64,000 nt of DNA from Rhizobium sp. (lineage in GTDB: Bacteria; Pseudomonadota; Alphaproteobacteria; Rhizobiales; Rhizobiaceae): positions 1 to 64,000 of the forward strand of contig JAHHDR010000031.1 of the NCBI GenBank assembly GCA_019739215.1. Direction: 5' to 3'. Shown here piece after piece: positions 1 through 10,485 of this stretch. Position numbers and translations under genes: made by a program. Numbering within the stretch: the first letter of the stretch is position 1; each line of letters starts with the position of its first letter. The notes under the pieces are model-generated. The model worked only from the letters and a program-made list of their open reading frames with translations. It ran no database searches and was not told where the DNA came from.

Positions 1-453
1 TCCTGCTCGTCGTCTACGTCGGCGCGGTGGCGGTGCTCTTCCTCTTCGTCGTCATGATGCTGGACGTCGATTTCGCGTGAGCTGCGCTCCGGCGTGCTGC
101 AATATGCGCCGATCGGTGCGTCTCGATCGGCATCATCCTCGCGGCTCGAGCTGATCGTCGTGGTCGGTGGCAGCGTGCTCAACCCGCAGGCCGCCAGAAT
201 CGATTACCATGCCGATCCCGTCACCGGCCGATGCGCACCAACACCCGGCGCTCGGGCGACGTGCTCTATACGCGCTACGTCTTCTTCTTCCAGCTTGCCG
301 GTCTCGTGCTGCTGGTGGCCATGATCGGCGCCATCGTGCTGACGCTGACGTCACCGCACCGGACATCAAGCGGCAGAACATTCCACGCAGGTCGGCCGCA
401 CGCCGAAGACCGCCGTCACGTCGGTCAAGTCGAAGCCGGGCGCAGGGCTCTGA
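1..453 (+). CDS. nuoJ: NADH-quinone oxidoreductase subunit J, C-terminal part (frameshifted, 5' cut by window)
   Basis: Membrane subunit J of respiratory complex I (ND6-like). The window opens inside a hydrophobic helix ([20 protein letters not shown], codons from base 3). The frame is lost at about base 78 (one extra T before GAGCTGCGC) and again near 122-125 and 147. Removing the extra bases gives [13 protein letters not shown], an [12 protein letters not shown] helix, [16 protein letters not shown] and a last helix [10 protein letters not shown], with a short basic tail ending VKSKPGAGL and stop at 451-453. Directly followed by nuoK. Identity is secure from helices and context; the 5' end lies outside the window. 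Confidence 0.85.
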
Positions 454-477
454 AGGCGGAACGGATCAAGGAAGAAT

Positions 478-787
478 ATGGAAATCGCTTTCGGCCACTA
501 CCTGACGGTCAGCGCGATCCTCTTCACGCTGGGCGTCTTCGGCATCTTCCTCAACCGGAAGAACGTCATCATCATCCTGATGTCGGTCGAGCTCATCCTG
601 CTCGCGGTCAACATCAACATGGTGGCGTTCTCGGCTTTCCTGAACGATCATCGCCGGCCAGGTCTTCGCGCTGTTCATTCTGACCGTCGCGGCCGCCGAA
701 GCGGCCATCGGTCTTGCAATACTCGTTGTCTTCTACCGCAACCGCGGATCGATCGCGGTCGAAGACGTCAACATGATGAAGGGCTGA
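478..787 (+). CDS. nuoK: NADH-quinone oxidoreductase subunit K (one frameshift)
   Basis: Small three-helix membrane subunit of complex I (ND4L-like), part of the proton-pumping arm. ATG at 478 follows a good AAGGAAG ribosome site. The N-terminal half reads [20 protein letters not shown], then the conserved [19 protein letters not shown] segment. One extra base near 648 (GATCATCGCC for GACATCGCC) breaks the frame; corrected, it continues [20 protein letters not shown], the invariant K signature, and ends EDVNMMKG. The gene measures 310 bp where 102 codons plus stop need 309, exactly one surplus base. It sits 24 bp after nuoJ and 6 bp before nuoL. Confidence 0.93.
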
Positions 788-793
788 AGGCGT

Positions 794-2796
794 ATGATCT
801 ACAAGGCTATCGTCTTCCTTCCCCTGATCGGCGCCTGATCGCCGGGCTGTTCGGCCGGTCGATCGGCGCCAAGGCTTCGGAATATGTCACGACCGGTCTG
901 ATCGATCGTGGTCGCCGTCCTGTCGCTGGATCGTTTTCTTCTTCGTCGCGCTTGCCCATGGGCGAGCCGGGCGCAGGTCGATCAAGGTCGACCGTCATGC
1001 GCTGGGTGCAGTCCGGCGGCATCGACGTCGATGGGCCTTGCGCATCGATACGCTGACGGCCGTCATGTTCGTCGTCGTCAACACCGTGTCGACGCTGGTG
1101 CACGTCTATTCGATCGGCTACATGCATCACGATCCGCATCGGCCGCGCTTCTTCGCCTATCTTTCGCTGTTCACCTTCGCCATGCTGATGCTGGTGACCT
1201 CCGACAACCTGCTGCAGATGTTCTTCGGCTGGGAAGGCGTTGGTCTGGCGTCGCTACCTGCTGATCGGCTTCTGGTACAAGAAGCCGTCGGCCAGTCGCT
1301 GCGGCCATGAAGGCGTTCATCGTCAACCGCGTCGGCGACTTCGGCTTCGCGCTCGGCATCTTCGGCGTCTTCGTGCTGTTCGGTTCGATCAATCTCGACC
1401 ATCTTCGCTGCCGCCGCCCTATCTGCCGGCTGACGGTGCACGCTTCGACGGAACACCGTCATCACCTGTTCGGCATCAGCTGGACAAGGCATGCGATGAC
1501 CGGCGTCTGCCTGCTGCTGTTCATGGGCGCCATGGGCAAGTCGGCGCAGTTCCTGCTGCACACCTGGTTGCCGGACGCGATGGAAGGCCCGACCCCGGTC
1601 TCGGCCCTCATTCACGCCGCAACCATGGTGACCGCCGGCGTCTTCCTGGTTGCCCGCATGTCGCCGCTGTTCGAATCTCGCATATCGCAGCTGACGGTCG
1701 TGACGCTGGTCGGCGCCATCACCGCCTTCTTCGCGGCGACCGTCGGCCTGGTGCAGAACGATATCAAGCGCGTCATCGCCTATTCGACCTGCTCGCAGCT
1801 CGGCTACATGTTCGTGGCGCTCGGCGTCGGCTGCTTATGGCGCGGCGATCTTCCACCTCTTCACCCATGCCTTCTTCAAGGCGCTGCTGTTCCTCTGCGC
1901 CGGCTCGGTCATCCATGCCGTCATCGACGAGCAGGACATGCGCCACATGGGCGGGCTGCGCAAGCACATCCCCATCACCTTCTGGACTGATGATCGATCG
2001 GCACGCTCGCGCTGACCGGCGTGGGCATTCCGGGCACGTGCTCTGGCTTTGCCGGCTTCTTCTCCAAGGACGCGATCATCGAGATCCGCTTTGCGGCCCA
2101 CAGCCGTTGGCAGGCTTTGCCTTCGCGCTGCTGGTCATCGCGGCGCTGTTCACCAGCTTCTACTCCTGGCGCCTGATCTTCATGACCTTCTACGGCAAGC
2201 CGCGCGCCTCGGCATGACGTGATGCACTCATGTGCCACGAGTCGCCGAAGCGTCATGCTGTGCCGCTCTATCATCCTCGCGGTCGGCGCGTCGTCGCCGG
2301 TGTTGTGTTCCAAGATCTATTTCTTCGGCCATGCACATATGCCGAGTTCTGGAAGGGCTGCGCTCTTCACGCTGCCGGCAACTGATCCTTGAGAGTTCCA
2401 CCACGTGCCGCTGTGGGTGAAGTGGTCGCCGTTCTCGCCATGGCTGCTTGGCTTCGTCACCGCCTGGTACATGTATATCCGTCGCCGGATGCCCGGCTGT
2501 CTGGCGCCAACCAGCGCGGCCTCTACAGTTCCTGCTTGAACAAGTGGTATTTCGACGAGCTCTACGATTCTCTCTTCGTGCGTTCCGCCAAGTGGCTCGG
2601 CACGCTTCCTGTGGAAGCAGGGTCGACGTGACCGTCATCGACCACATCGGTCCGAACGGCTCGCGGCCCGCGTCGTGGTGCGTCACCGCAGGTGGTCAAG
2701 CCTGCAGATCCGGCTACCTCTATCACTACGCCTTTGCGATGCTGATCGGCGATCGCGGCGCTTGTCACCTGGATGATGCTCGGGAGTGCGTTCTGA
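794..2796 (+). CDS. nuoL: NADH-quinone oxidoreductase subunit L (multiple frameshifts)
   Basis: Largest antiporter-like membrane subunit of complex I (ND5-like), proton translocation. The start [14 protein letters not shown] is at 794. Recognisable blocks run in order over three frames: [123 protein letters not shown] and a TMM-helix AIxTGVGIPG block. The C-terminus ends in a helix near GSAF with stop at 2794-2796. Surplus bases include a duplicated GATC near 902 and extras near 1980-1992. About 2,003 bp matches the usual 660-670 aa. Stop overlaps the nuoM ATG. Confidence 0.92.
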
Positions 2797-4317
2797 TGAT
2801 CCGACTGGCCAATCTCTCACCGGTCACCTTCCTGCCGCTGCGGTCGGCGCCTGCTCTTGCTGCTGACCGGGACGGCGACGACGGCTCGCCAAATGTCTCT
2901 ACGATCTCGCTGCTTCACCCGGTCGTTCACCTTCATGCGTGTCGCTGTGTCTGGATCGGCTTCGACAACTCCGAACCCCGGCTTCCAGTTCGTCGAGAAC
3001 ATCGCACTGGTCGGCAACATCGCATCGCCTATCATGGGCGTCGACGGCATCTCCATGCTGTTCGTCGTCTGACGGCGCTTCCTGATGCCGTTCTGCGTGC
3101 TGGCAAGCTGGCAGCTCGGTTGAAGACGCGGCTCAAGGAATACATGATCGCCTTCCTGCTGCTCGAACGCTCATGATCGGCGTCTTCGTGGCGCTGGATC
3201 GTTGCTGTTCTACGTCTTCTTCGAGGCACGCTGATCCCGATGTTCATCATCATCGGTGTCTGGGGCGGCAAGGACCGGCGTCTACGCGTCCTACAAGTTC
3301 TTCCTCTATACGCTGCTCGGCTCGGTGCTGATGCTGCTCGCCATCATGGCGATGTACTGGCAGTGCTGGCACCACCGACATCCCGACGCTGCTCGACATA
3401 GCTTCCCGCCCGGGATGCAGACGTGGCTATGGCTGGCCTTCTTCGCGTCCTTCGCGGTCAAGATGCCGATGTGGCCGGTCCACACCTGGCTGCCCGACGC
3501 GCACGTCCAGGCGCCGACGGCCGGTTCCGTCATTCTGGCGGGCATCCTGCTGAAGCTCGGCGGCTACGGCTTCATCCGCTTCTCGCTGCGATGTTCCCGC
3601 TGGCCTCGGACTATTTTGCGACCCTTCGTCTTCGCGCTGTCGTCTCGCCATCATCTACACCTCGCTGGTGGCGCTGATGCAGGACGACATCAAGAAGCTG
3701 ATCGCCTATTCCTCGGTCGCCCACATGGGCTTACGTGACCATGGGCATCTTTGCCGCCAACGAGCAGGGCGTGCAGGGCGCGATCATTCCAGATGCTGTC
3801 GCACGGCATCGTCTCGGGCGCGCTGTTCCTCTGCGTCGGCGTCGTCTACGACCGGATGCATACCCGCGAGATCGCCGCCTATGGCGGCCTCGTCGAACAA
3901 CATGCCGAAATATGCCGTCGCCTTCATGGTTTTCACCATGGCCAATGTCGGTCTGCCCGGCACCTCGGGCTTCGTCGGCGAATTCCTGACGCTGATCGGC
4001 GTATTCCGCGTCAACACCTGGTCGCGTTCTTCGCCACTCGGCGTCATCCTCTCGGCGGCCTACGCGCTGTGGCTCTACCGCCGCGTCGATTTTCGGCGCG
4101 CTGGAGAAGGAAAGCTCAAGGGTCATGCTCGATCTCGCCCCGCGAACAGCGTCATCCTCTATCCCGCTGGTCGCGCTGACCATCCTGTTCGGCGTCTATC
4201 CGGCTCCGGTTCTTCGATGCGACGGCGGCTTCGGTCGACCTTCTGGTGAACAACTACTACGGCTGCCATGCCAGGCCGCGCGCATGACGTCGCGCCGCTG
4301 CGACTAGGACCTCGTGA
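2796..4317 (+). CDS. nuoM: NADH-quinone oxidoreductase subunit M (multiple frameshifts)
   Basis: Antiporter-like membrane subunit of complex I (ND4-like). ATG at 2796 overlaps the nuoL stop (TGATG). Segments of the family appear in order: [137 protein letters not shown]. The tail is badly damaged; the most consistent repair ends ...DVAAATRTS with a stop at 4315-4317, one base before nuoN. A TAG at 4305 in another frame is the alternative end. Length of about 1.52 kb fits a protein of roughly 500 aa. Confidence 0.9.
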
Positions 4318-4318
4318 C

Positions 4319-5764
4319 ATGACTGCTGAAAGCCGTCTCGCAAGCATGCACCTCTCGACGCCGGAGATGATCCTCGCCGTCGGCGCGCTGGTCCTGCTGC
4401 ATGATTGGCGTCTTCGCGGGCGACAAGTCCATCCGACGGTGCCTGGCTCTCCGTGCTGGCTGCATCGTCGCCGGTGCTGCTGGATCCTTTCGCCCGCGAC
4501 GGGGCATGGCTTTGCGGCGGCTTTCGTCGCCGACGCCTTCGCGCGCTTCATGAAGCTGCTGGTCGCTGATCGGGTCGGCTCGCGCTGGTCATGTCCTTTC
4601 GCGGCCGAGCCGGAGACGGTCGACAAGTTCGAGTATCCGGTCTCTGTCGTGCTGGCGACGCTCGGCATGATGCTGATGATCTCGGCCAACAGACCTGATC
4701 TCGCTCTACATGTCGCTCGAACTGCAGTCGCTGGCGCTCTACGTCGTCTGCGGCGATGAACCGGGAAATCGGCGGTCGACCGAGGCGGGCCTGAAATATT
4801 TCGTGCTCGGCGCTGCTCGCTCCGGCATGCTGCTCTACGGCATGTCGCTGGTTTACGGCTTCACCGGCATACCGGCTTTACCGAAATCGCCGGCTGCTGG
4901 CGGCCGAGACCCGCTCGCTCGGCCTCGTCTTCGGCCTCGTGTTCGTCTCTTGCCGGCCTCGCGTTCAAGATCTCGGCCGTGCCGTTCCACATGTGGACGC
5001 CTGACGTCTACGAGGGCGCGCCGACACCGGTCACCGCCTTCTTTGCCGCCGCTCCCAAGGTCGGCGGCCATGGCGCTGTCGGTCCGCATCGTCGATCGAT
5101 CGCCTTTCAGCCGGTTTTCGCCGACTGGCGGCAGATCGTCGTCTTCATCTCGATCGCCTCGATGGTGCTCGGCTGCATTCGCTGCCATTGGCCAGGTCAA
5201 TATCAAGCGCCTGATGGCCTATTCGTCGATCGGTCCATGTCGGCTACGCGCTGGTCGGTCTGGCTGCCGGCAACCAGGCAGGTGTCTCCGGCGTCGCGCT
5301 CTACATGGCGATCTACATGGTGATGACCCTCGGCTCCTTCGCCGTGCATTCTCGCCATGCGCACGCCTGATGGTCGAGCCTCTCGAGCGAATGTCGACGA
5401 CCTGGCCGGGCTTTCGACCACCAACCCCGGCATGGCGGTCGTGCTGACGATCCTGATGTTCTCGCTTGCCGGCATTCCGCCGCTTGCCGGCTTCTTCGCC
5501 AAGTATTTCGTGTTCATGGCGGCGATCAAGGCGGGCCTCTATGCGCTTTCGGTCATCGGCGTTCTGGCGTCGGTCGTCGGCGCCTACTATTACCTGCGCA
5601 TCGTCAAGCTGATGTGGTTCGATGCGTCGGTCACGACCATCGGCCGCGTCCCCGGGGCATTGAAGCTGGTCTACAGCCTGTCGGGCCTGTTCGTCGTCGG
5701 TTACGTTCTCTTCGGCGGCCGGATTGGCCTTGCGGCCGAATCTGCGGCCAAAGCGCTGTTCTGA
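4319..5764 (+). CDS. nuoN: NADH-quinone oxidoreductase subunit N (multiple frameshifts)
   Basis: Antiporter-like membrane subunit of complex I (ND2-like), last gene of the nuo operon. Starts [20 protein letters not shown]; then [111 protein letters not shown] blocks lie in shifting frames. From about 5357 the frame is clean to the stop at 5762-5764 ([12 protein letters not shown]). Errors such as GTCGATCGATCGCC near 5090 again look like surplus bases. The stop overlaps the birA start codon, so translation is probably coupled. Confidence 0.92.
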
Positions 5765-6535
5765 TGTCGCTTGTTCCGGGCGCCTATCGGCTGGATTCGT
5801 TCCGGCACGTCGCGCTCGATGACGTCGGCTCCACCAACACCGAGTGCCTGGAGCGTGCGCGGGCAGGAGATCCGGGCCGCCTCTGGGTCACCGCACGCCG
5901 CCAGCTCGGTGGTCGCGGTCGCCGGGGCAGGGCCTGGGTCTCGGAGGCGGGCAACCTCTATGCTTCGCTTCTGCTGGTCGACGCGGCGCCACAGTCCGCA
6001 CTCGCCTCGCTGCCGCTCGTCGTCGCACTGGCGCTTCATCGTGCCATCTCCGCCGAAATGCCGTTTGCTGGCGATCGCATCCGCATCAAGTGGCCGAATG
6101 ACATCCTGGTCGATGGCCGCAAGGTCTCCGGCATCCTTATCGAGGCCGAAGGCCTGTCGTCGGGCCGCAACGCCATCGTCATCGGCTGCGGGGTCAACAT
6201 AGCCCATAAGCCCGAAAATCCGCTGTATCCGGCGACCTCGCTTTCGGAGGCTGGCGCTTCGACCGGACCCGAAGCACTCTTCGCTCGGCTGATGGTCGAA
6301 CTCGCTGACGCGCTGGATGTCTGGCAGGCAGGCGAGGGCGTCGATGCCATCGTCAGCGGACTGGAAAGCGCACGTACACGGCATCGGCCAACCGATCACC
6401 GTGAATTTGCCAGACCGTTCGCTATCGGGCATATTCGCCGGCATCGAGAAGGACGGGCTGCTTGCATTGCGCCTCGATACTGGCGAGACGCTCCGCATCG
6501 CCTCCGGCGATGTCTTTTTTCCTCCTATAGTGTGA
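5764..6535 (+). CDS. birA: Biotin--[acetyl-CoA-carboxylase] ligase, monofunctional (one frameshift)
   Basis: Attaches biotin to the carboxyl-carrier lysine of biotin-dependent carboxylases. ATG at 5764 overlaps the nuoN stop. The catalytic domain fills the protein: the biotinoyl-AMP loop GRGRRGRAWVSEAGNLYAS near residue 55 and the KWPNDILVDGRKVSGIL motif near residue 112, then GCGVNI. There is no N-terminal helix-turn-helix, so unlike E. coli BirA it should not act as a repressor. One extra C at about 6361 (GGACTGGAAA for GGATGGAAA) breaks the frame; corrected, the small SH3-like C-terminal domain follows (SLSGIFAGIEKDG, LRIASGDVFF), stop 6533-6535. Confidence 0.93.
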
Positions 6536-6544
6536 GTGGACCTG

Positions 6545-8250
6545 ATGGCCGGCACGGATGAATTGGTATTTCTGCCGCTTGGCGGCGTCGGCGAGATCGG
6601 GATGAACCTCGCTCTCTACGGCTTTGGCCCGCCGACGCGTCGGCAATGGATCATGGTCGATTGCGGCGTGTACCTTTGCCGGGCTCGGACCTGCCTGGCG
6701 TCGATCTCGTGTCTGCCCGATATCCGCTATCGTCGCCGGAGCAGAAGAAGAACCTGCTTGCGGCATCTTCATCACCCACGCCCATGAGGACCACTACGGC
6801 GCGCTCAACGATCTCTGGCCGGAGCCTCGGCGTGCCGCGTCTACGCGTCTCGGCCTTCACCGCCGGTCATCCTCGAGGCCAAGCGCGCCTATGACGGCAA
6901 GCCGTGCGCGAAGATCCCGGTCCTGACCCCGTTCAAGCCGGGCATGATCGCATCACGGTCGGCCCGTTCGACGATCGAGGCCGGTCGAGCGTCGCCCATT
7001 CGATCCCCGAGCCGATGTCGCTCGTCATCCGCACGCCCCTCGGCAATGTCGTCCACACCGGCGACTGGAAGATTGACGACTGGACGCCGTCTCATCGGGC
7101 CAGTGGCACCGACGAGGCGCGGTTCCGCGCCATCGGCGACGAGGGCGTCCTCGCCCTGATCTGCGACTCCACCAACGCGCTGCGTGACGGCGATCTCGCC
7201 CTCGGAGCACTTGAAGTCTCCGCAGGGGCTGCGCCAGATCATCGAGAAGGCCGAGGGTCAGCGTGGCCATCACCACCTTCTCCTCCAATGTCGGCCGTAT
7301 CCAGCTCCATCGCGCATGGCCGCCGAAGCTGGCCGGCCGCGAAGTGCTGCTGCTGGGCACGTCGATGAGGCGGACGACGGAGGTGGCGCGCGATCTCGGC
7401 CTGATGGAGGGAATCAAGCCGTTTATTGCCGAGGACGAGTTCGGGTTCCTGCCACGCGACAAAGCAGTCGTCGTCCTGACTGGCAGTCAGGGAGAGGCGC
7501 GCGCGGCGCTCGCCAAGATCGCCCGCGACGAGATGCGCAACATCGCCTTCACCAAGGGTGACACCTTTGTCTTCTCGTCGCGCACGATACCCGGCAATGA
7601 AAAGGCGATCCTCGACATCAAGAATGCCTTGATCGACCAGGGAATGATCGTGATTTCGGACACGGATGCGCTGGTCCATGTCTCGGGCCATCCACGCCGC
7701 GGCGAACTCGAACAGATGTACCAGTGGGTGCGTCCGGGAATCGTCGTGCCGGTCCATGGCGAGGCGGCGCATCTTCATGCCCATGCCGAGTTTGCCAGGT
7801 CGCGGAACATCGGCCAGGTCGCCGAGGTTCGCAACGGGCTCATGCTCAGGCTGGCGCCGGGAACGGCTGAGGTCATCGGTGAAGTGCCCGCACGGGCGCA
7901 TCTTCAAGGATGGCAATCTTCTCGGTGATTTTGACGAAATGGGAATCGGCGATCGCCGAAAACTGTCCTTCGTGGGCCATGTCGCGGTGAACGTCATTCT
8001 CGATAGCCGCTACGACTTCCTCGCCGACCCCGACATTACGGCGATCGGTCTTCCTGCCTTCGATGAAGACGGCGACGATCTCGAGGACATCATCTATGAC
8101 GCCGTGCTTGGTGCCGTAGAGAGCATCCCGCGTCCGCGTCGCAAGGATCTCGATATGCTCAAGGAGGCGGTGCGGCGATCGGTCCGGGCGGCAGCCAACC
8201 AGAGTTGGGGTAAGAAGCCGGTCGTCACCGTTTTCGTCACCCGGGTCTAG
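6545..8250 (+). CDS. rnj: Ribonuclease J (frameshifts in first half and near 7890)
   Basis: Metallo-beta-lactamase/beta-CASP ribonuclease acting in mRNA decay and rRNA maturation. Visible motifs in order: LPLGGVGEIGMNLALYG at the N-terminus, the zinc motif HAHEDHYGALNDLWP near 6778, AHSIPEPMSLVIRT, VVHTGDWKID, CDSTNAL, then a clean beta-CASP part with GTSMRRTTEVAR, GSQGEARAAL, VSGHPRRGELEQM and VPVHGEAAHLHAHAEFA. A surplus G near 7890 separates this from HGRIFKDGNLL and the C-terminal domain ending VTVFVTRV. ATG 6545 is preferred; an in-frame GTG at 6536 immediately follows the birA stop. About 555 aa after repair, normal for the family. Confidence 0.93.
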
Positions 8251-8252
8251 CC

Positions 8253-8528
8253 ATGGTCAGCTTCATCTCCCTATTCGCCGAATATTTCATCTGTTGGTGG
8301 ATTACGCTCTTCATGGTTCTGCCGATCGGGCTCAGGACCCAGGCCGATGCCAATGACGTCGTGGTCGGCACCGTGAAAAGCGCCCCGGCGCGATTCCGCT
8401 TCTGGCGCGTGTTCCTGCTGAACACGGTTGTGTCTGCGGTGATCTATGCGATCTGGTACACGGCAACGGCGGTCTACGGACTGAATATGATGTCGTTTCC
8501 CCGCATCGTTCCAGACTTCTCGAACTGA
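8253..8528 (+). CDS. DUF1467 family small membrane protein
   Basis: A 91-aa protein with two predicted membrane helices: residues about 4-24 (LFAEYFICWWITLFMVLPIG) and about 52-75 (VFLLNTVVSAVIYAIWYTAT). The loop between them carries LRTQADANDVVVGTVKSAPA, which is typical of the alphaproteobacterial DUF1467 family (family recalled, not searched). It starts two bases after the RNase J stop, so it is the last gene of the nuo-birA-rnj transcription unit and is followed by a terminator. Function is unknown; the constant position next to rnj suggests only co-transcription. Confidence 0.85.
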   Translation: MVSFISLFAEYFICWWITLFMVLPIGLRTQADANDVVVGTVKSAPARFRFWRVFLLNTVVSAVIYAIWYTATAVYGLNMMSFPRIVPDFSN

Positions 8529-8606
8529 AACGCTCTCGGCCGCCAGTCACAAAACTGTCATCCCGGCGCGCTATTGGCATGAGCAGTTGAAGCTGCGAAA
8601 TGCGGG

Positions 8607-8768
8607 CAAAAAAAAACAAGGCTGAAAAGCCTTGTTTTCAAAATATTTCGCGTGATCCTATTCCCTTGCGGGGGCAGCGAACAAGCGCGCCTAAGATCCC
8701 ATCCTCCCAAGACTTGACCGCGAAGAAGTGGCTTGGAGTTGGTCTCCATGCCTGTTTTATGGTCTGAC
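8607..8768 (-). ncRNA. Candidate small RNA, possibly the rhizobial alpha-r9 family
   Basis: Read on the minus strand, the region ends in a textbook intrinsic terminator: an 11-bp stem (8638-8628 with 8623-8613), loop, then a run of nine U. Upstream are a UGGAG-ACCAA-CUCCA hairpin (complement of 8739-8753 region), a CUCCAAG...CUUGGGAG pairing and a GGC/GCC stem, with no coding frame. The predicted transcript is about 150-170 nt, starting near 8765-8775 below a weak promoter-like ATGACA. I recall the Sinorhizobium alpha-r9 (Smr9C) RNA of similar length lying upstream of proS, but could not align it. 6S RNA was considered; the multi-hairpin fold fits less well. Confidence 0.5.
8613..8641. terminator. 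Bidirectional Rho-independent terminator
   Basis: Perfect 11-bp stem AAAACAAGGCT / AGCCTTGTTTT with a GAAA loop. On the plus strand it closes the nuo...DUF1467 unit (stem ends in TTTT). On the minus strand it is followed by nine T (plus-strand A run 8608-8616) and would end the candidate small RNA. Confidence 0.85.
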
Positions 8769-8838
8769 CCTAGCTCAAAGAATAAGCGCTGTCATCCGGT
8801 TTTTTGCAAAAATGAGACAGTGTCGGCAAAAAATTCCG

Positions 8839-8867
8839 TTGACAAAAATAATCGAGCGCTTGTAGCG
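8839..8867 (+). promoter_or_regulatory. Candidate housekeeping promoter upstream of proS
   Basis: Consensus -35 TTGACA at 8839-8844 followed by an AT-rich spacer (AAAATAATC). The -10 at 17 bp spacing (GTAGCG) is poor, so the match rests on the -35 and local AT content. If used, it leaves a leader of about 275 nt before the proS ATG. Confidence 0.3.
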
Positions 8868-9145
8868 GATGGGAGTCAACCTTGATCGGTCGGCCGTCAA
8901 AAGCCCTCATTTTCCTGCATATTTTCATTTTTTCCGATCCGTGACGTATGGGTGCGGGCGATCGCCCAGACGGCCGGCAATCGCTCCGTGGACTGTCGGT
9001 CTGTCATACAGGGCATACTTCCGCCACATTTGGTTGATCGGCACACGGTGCCGGTTTGCTTCGCCGGCTTTAGCCGCTATGAAGCCATCGACAAGCACCC
9101 CGCAAACCCGCGATTCCCCGGAACGCCGAAAATACCGGAACCGTC

Positions 9146-10474
9146 ATGCGCCTTTCCCGCTACTTCCTGCCCATCCTCAAAGAGAACCCCAAGGAAGCCG
9201 AGATCGTCTCGCACCGGCTGATGCTGCGCGCCGGCATGATCCGCCAGCAGAGCCAGGGGATCTATTCGTGGCTGCCGCTCGGCAAGCGCGTGCTCGACAA
9301 GGTAAACAGGATCATCCGTGAGGAGCAGAACAGGTCCGGCGCCATCGAACTCATCATGCCGACGCTGCAGTCGGCCGACCTTTGGCGCGAAAGCGGCCGT
9401 TACGATGCCTACGGTAAGGAGATGCTGCGCATCAAGGACCGCCAGGACCGCGACATGCTCTACGGTCCGACCAACGAGGAGATGATCACCGAGATCTTCC
9501 GGTCTTATGTGAAGTCCTACAAGGACCTGCCGCTCAATCTCTACCATATTCAGCTCAAGTTCCGCGACGAGGTGCGGCCCCGCTTCGGCACGATGCGCTC
9601 GCGCGAATTCCTGATGAAGGACGCCTATTCTTTCGACCTGACCAAGGAAGGCGCCGAACATTCCTATCGCAAGATGTTTGCGGCCTATCTGCGTACCTTT
9701 GACCGCCTCGGATTGCGCGCGATCCCCATGCGCGCCGACACCGGCCCGATTGGCGGCAATCTCAGCCACGAGTTCATCATTCTCGCCGATACCGGCGAGT
9801 CGGAGGTCTTCTCGCATCGCGACTTCGTGAATTTCGACATTCCGGCAGCGGAGACGGATTTCGACGATGTCGACGGCCTGCAGGCAATATTCGACAAGTG
9901 GACTTCGGTCTACGCAGCGACGTCGGAAATGCATGACGAGGCCGCGTTCGATGCCATCCCCGAATCGGATCGCCTGTCGGCGCGCGGCATCGAGGTGGGC
10001 CACATCTTCTATTTCGGCACGAAGTATTCCGAGCCCATGGGCGCCCAGGTCCAGGGCCCGGACGGCAAGCAGCATCCGGTTCACATGGGCTCTTATGGCA
10101 TCGGTCCGACGCGCCTTGTTCCGGCCATCATCGAAGCCTCACATGACGAGAACGGAATCATCTGGCCGAAATCGGTGGCGCCTTTCGACGTGTCGATCAT
10201 CAACATGAAGACCGGCGATGCAGCCTGCGACTCGGCCAGCGGGGATCTCTATGCCAGACTCGGCAAGGTGGGGCTTGACGTGATCTATGACGACACCGAT
10301 GACCGGGCGGGCGCCAAGTTCGCCACGGCCGACCTAATCGGCATTCCCACACAGGTCATCGTTGGACCGCGTTCGATCGCCAATGGCGAGGTCGAGCTCA
10401 AGGACCGCAAGTCTGGCGCACGCGAGACCCTGTCTATTGAGGCCGCGATCAACAAGTTGGCATCGTCCGGTTGA
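9146..10474 (+). CDS. proS: Prolyl-tRNA synthetase (short alphaproteobacterial type)
   Basis: Charges tRNA-Pro with proline; class II synthetase of 442 aa. Begins [20 protein letters not shown]. Class II motifs are visible: motif 1 region [13 protein letters not shown] near residue 70, motif 2 [17 protein letters not shown] near 140, motif 3 [10 protein letters not shown] near 315, and a C-terminal anticodon-binding domain ([19 protein letters not shown]). It goes from motif 2 to motif 3 without the large editing insertion found in E. coli ProS, as expected for the short alphaproteobacterial form. The stop lies 11 bp before the lolC ATG, so proS-lolC-lolD read as one operon. No frameshift. 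Confidence 0.97.
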   Translation: MRLSRYFLPILKENPKEAEIVSHRLMLRAGMIRQQSQGIYSWLPLGKRVLDKVNRIIREEQNRSGAIELIMPTLQSADLWRESGRYDAYGKEMLRIKDRQDRDMLYGPTNEEMITEIFRSYVKSYKDLPLNLYHIQLKFRDEVRPRFGTMRSREFLMKDAYSFDLTKEGAEHSYRKMFAAYLRTFDRLGLRAIPMRADTGPIGGNLSHEFIILADTGESEVFSHRDFVNFDIPAAETDFDDVDGLQAIFDKWTSVYAATSEMHDEAAFDAIPESDRLSARGIEVGHIFYFGTKYSEPMGAQVQGPDGKQHPVHMGSYGIGPTRLVPAIIEASHDENGIIWPKSVAPFDVSIINMKTGDAACDSASGDLYARLGKVGLDVIYDDTDDRAGAKFATADLIGIPTQVIVGPRSIANGEVELKDRKSGARETLSIEAAINKLASSG

Positions 10475-10485
10475 ACGGAGCAGGC

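Larger units (their letters stand above)
8529..9145. other. 617-bp intergenic region between DUF1467 gene and proS
   Basis: No convincing protein gene. It contains a two-way terminator (8613-8638), a candidate minus-strand small RNA (about 8607-8768), a sharply AT-rich block at 8800-8860 with a consensus TTGACA, and a leader of about 280 bp before proS. Short open frames in the leader lack ribosome sites and sensible composition. Confidence 0.6.

Noticed and set aside
1..8250. nuoJ-N, birA and rnj as pseudogenes
   Set aside because: All essential motifs are kept, the breaks are cleanly repaired by single-base edits, and lengths after repair are normal; decay would also lose motifs.
8607..8768. 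6S RNA as identity of the candidate small RNA
   Set aside because: The segment folds as several separate hairpins rather than one long rod with a central bubble; kept only as a fallback.
8869..9321. Open frame across the proS leader
   Set aside because: Overlaps the start of proS in another frame, lacks a ribosome site and is basic and low in hydrophobic order.
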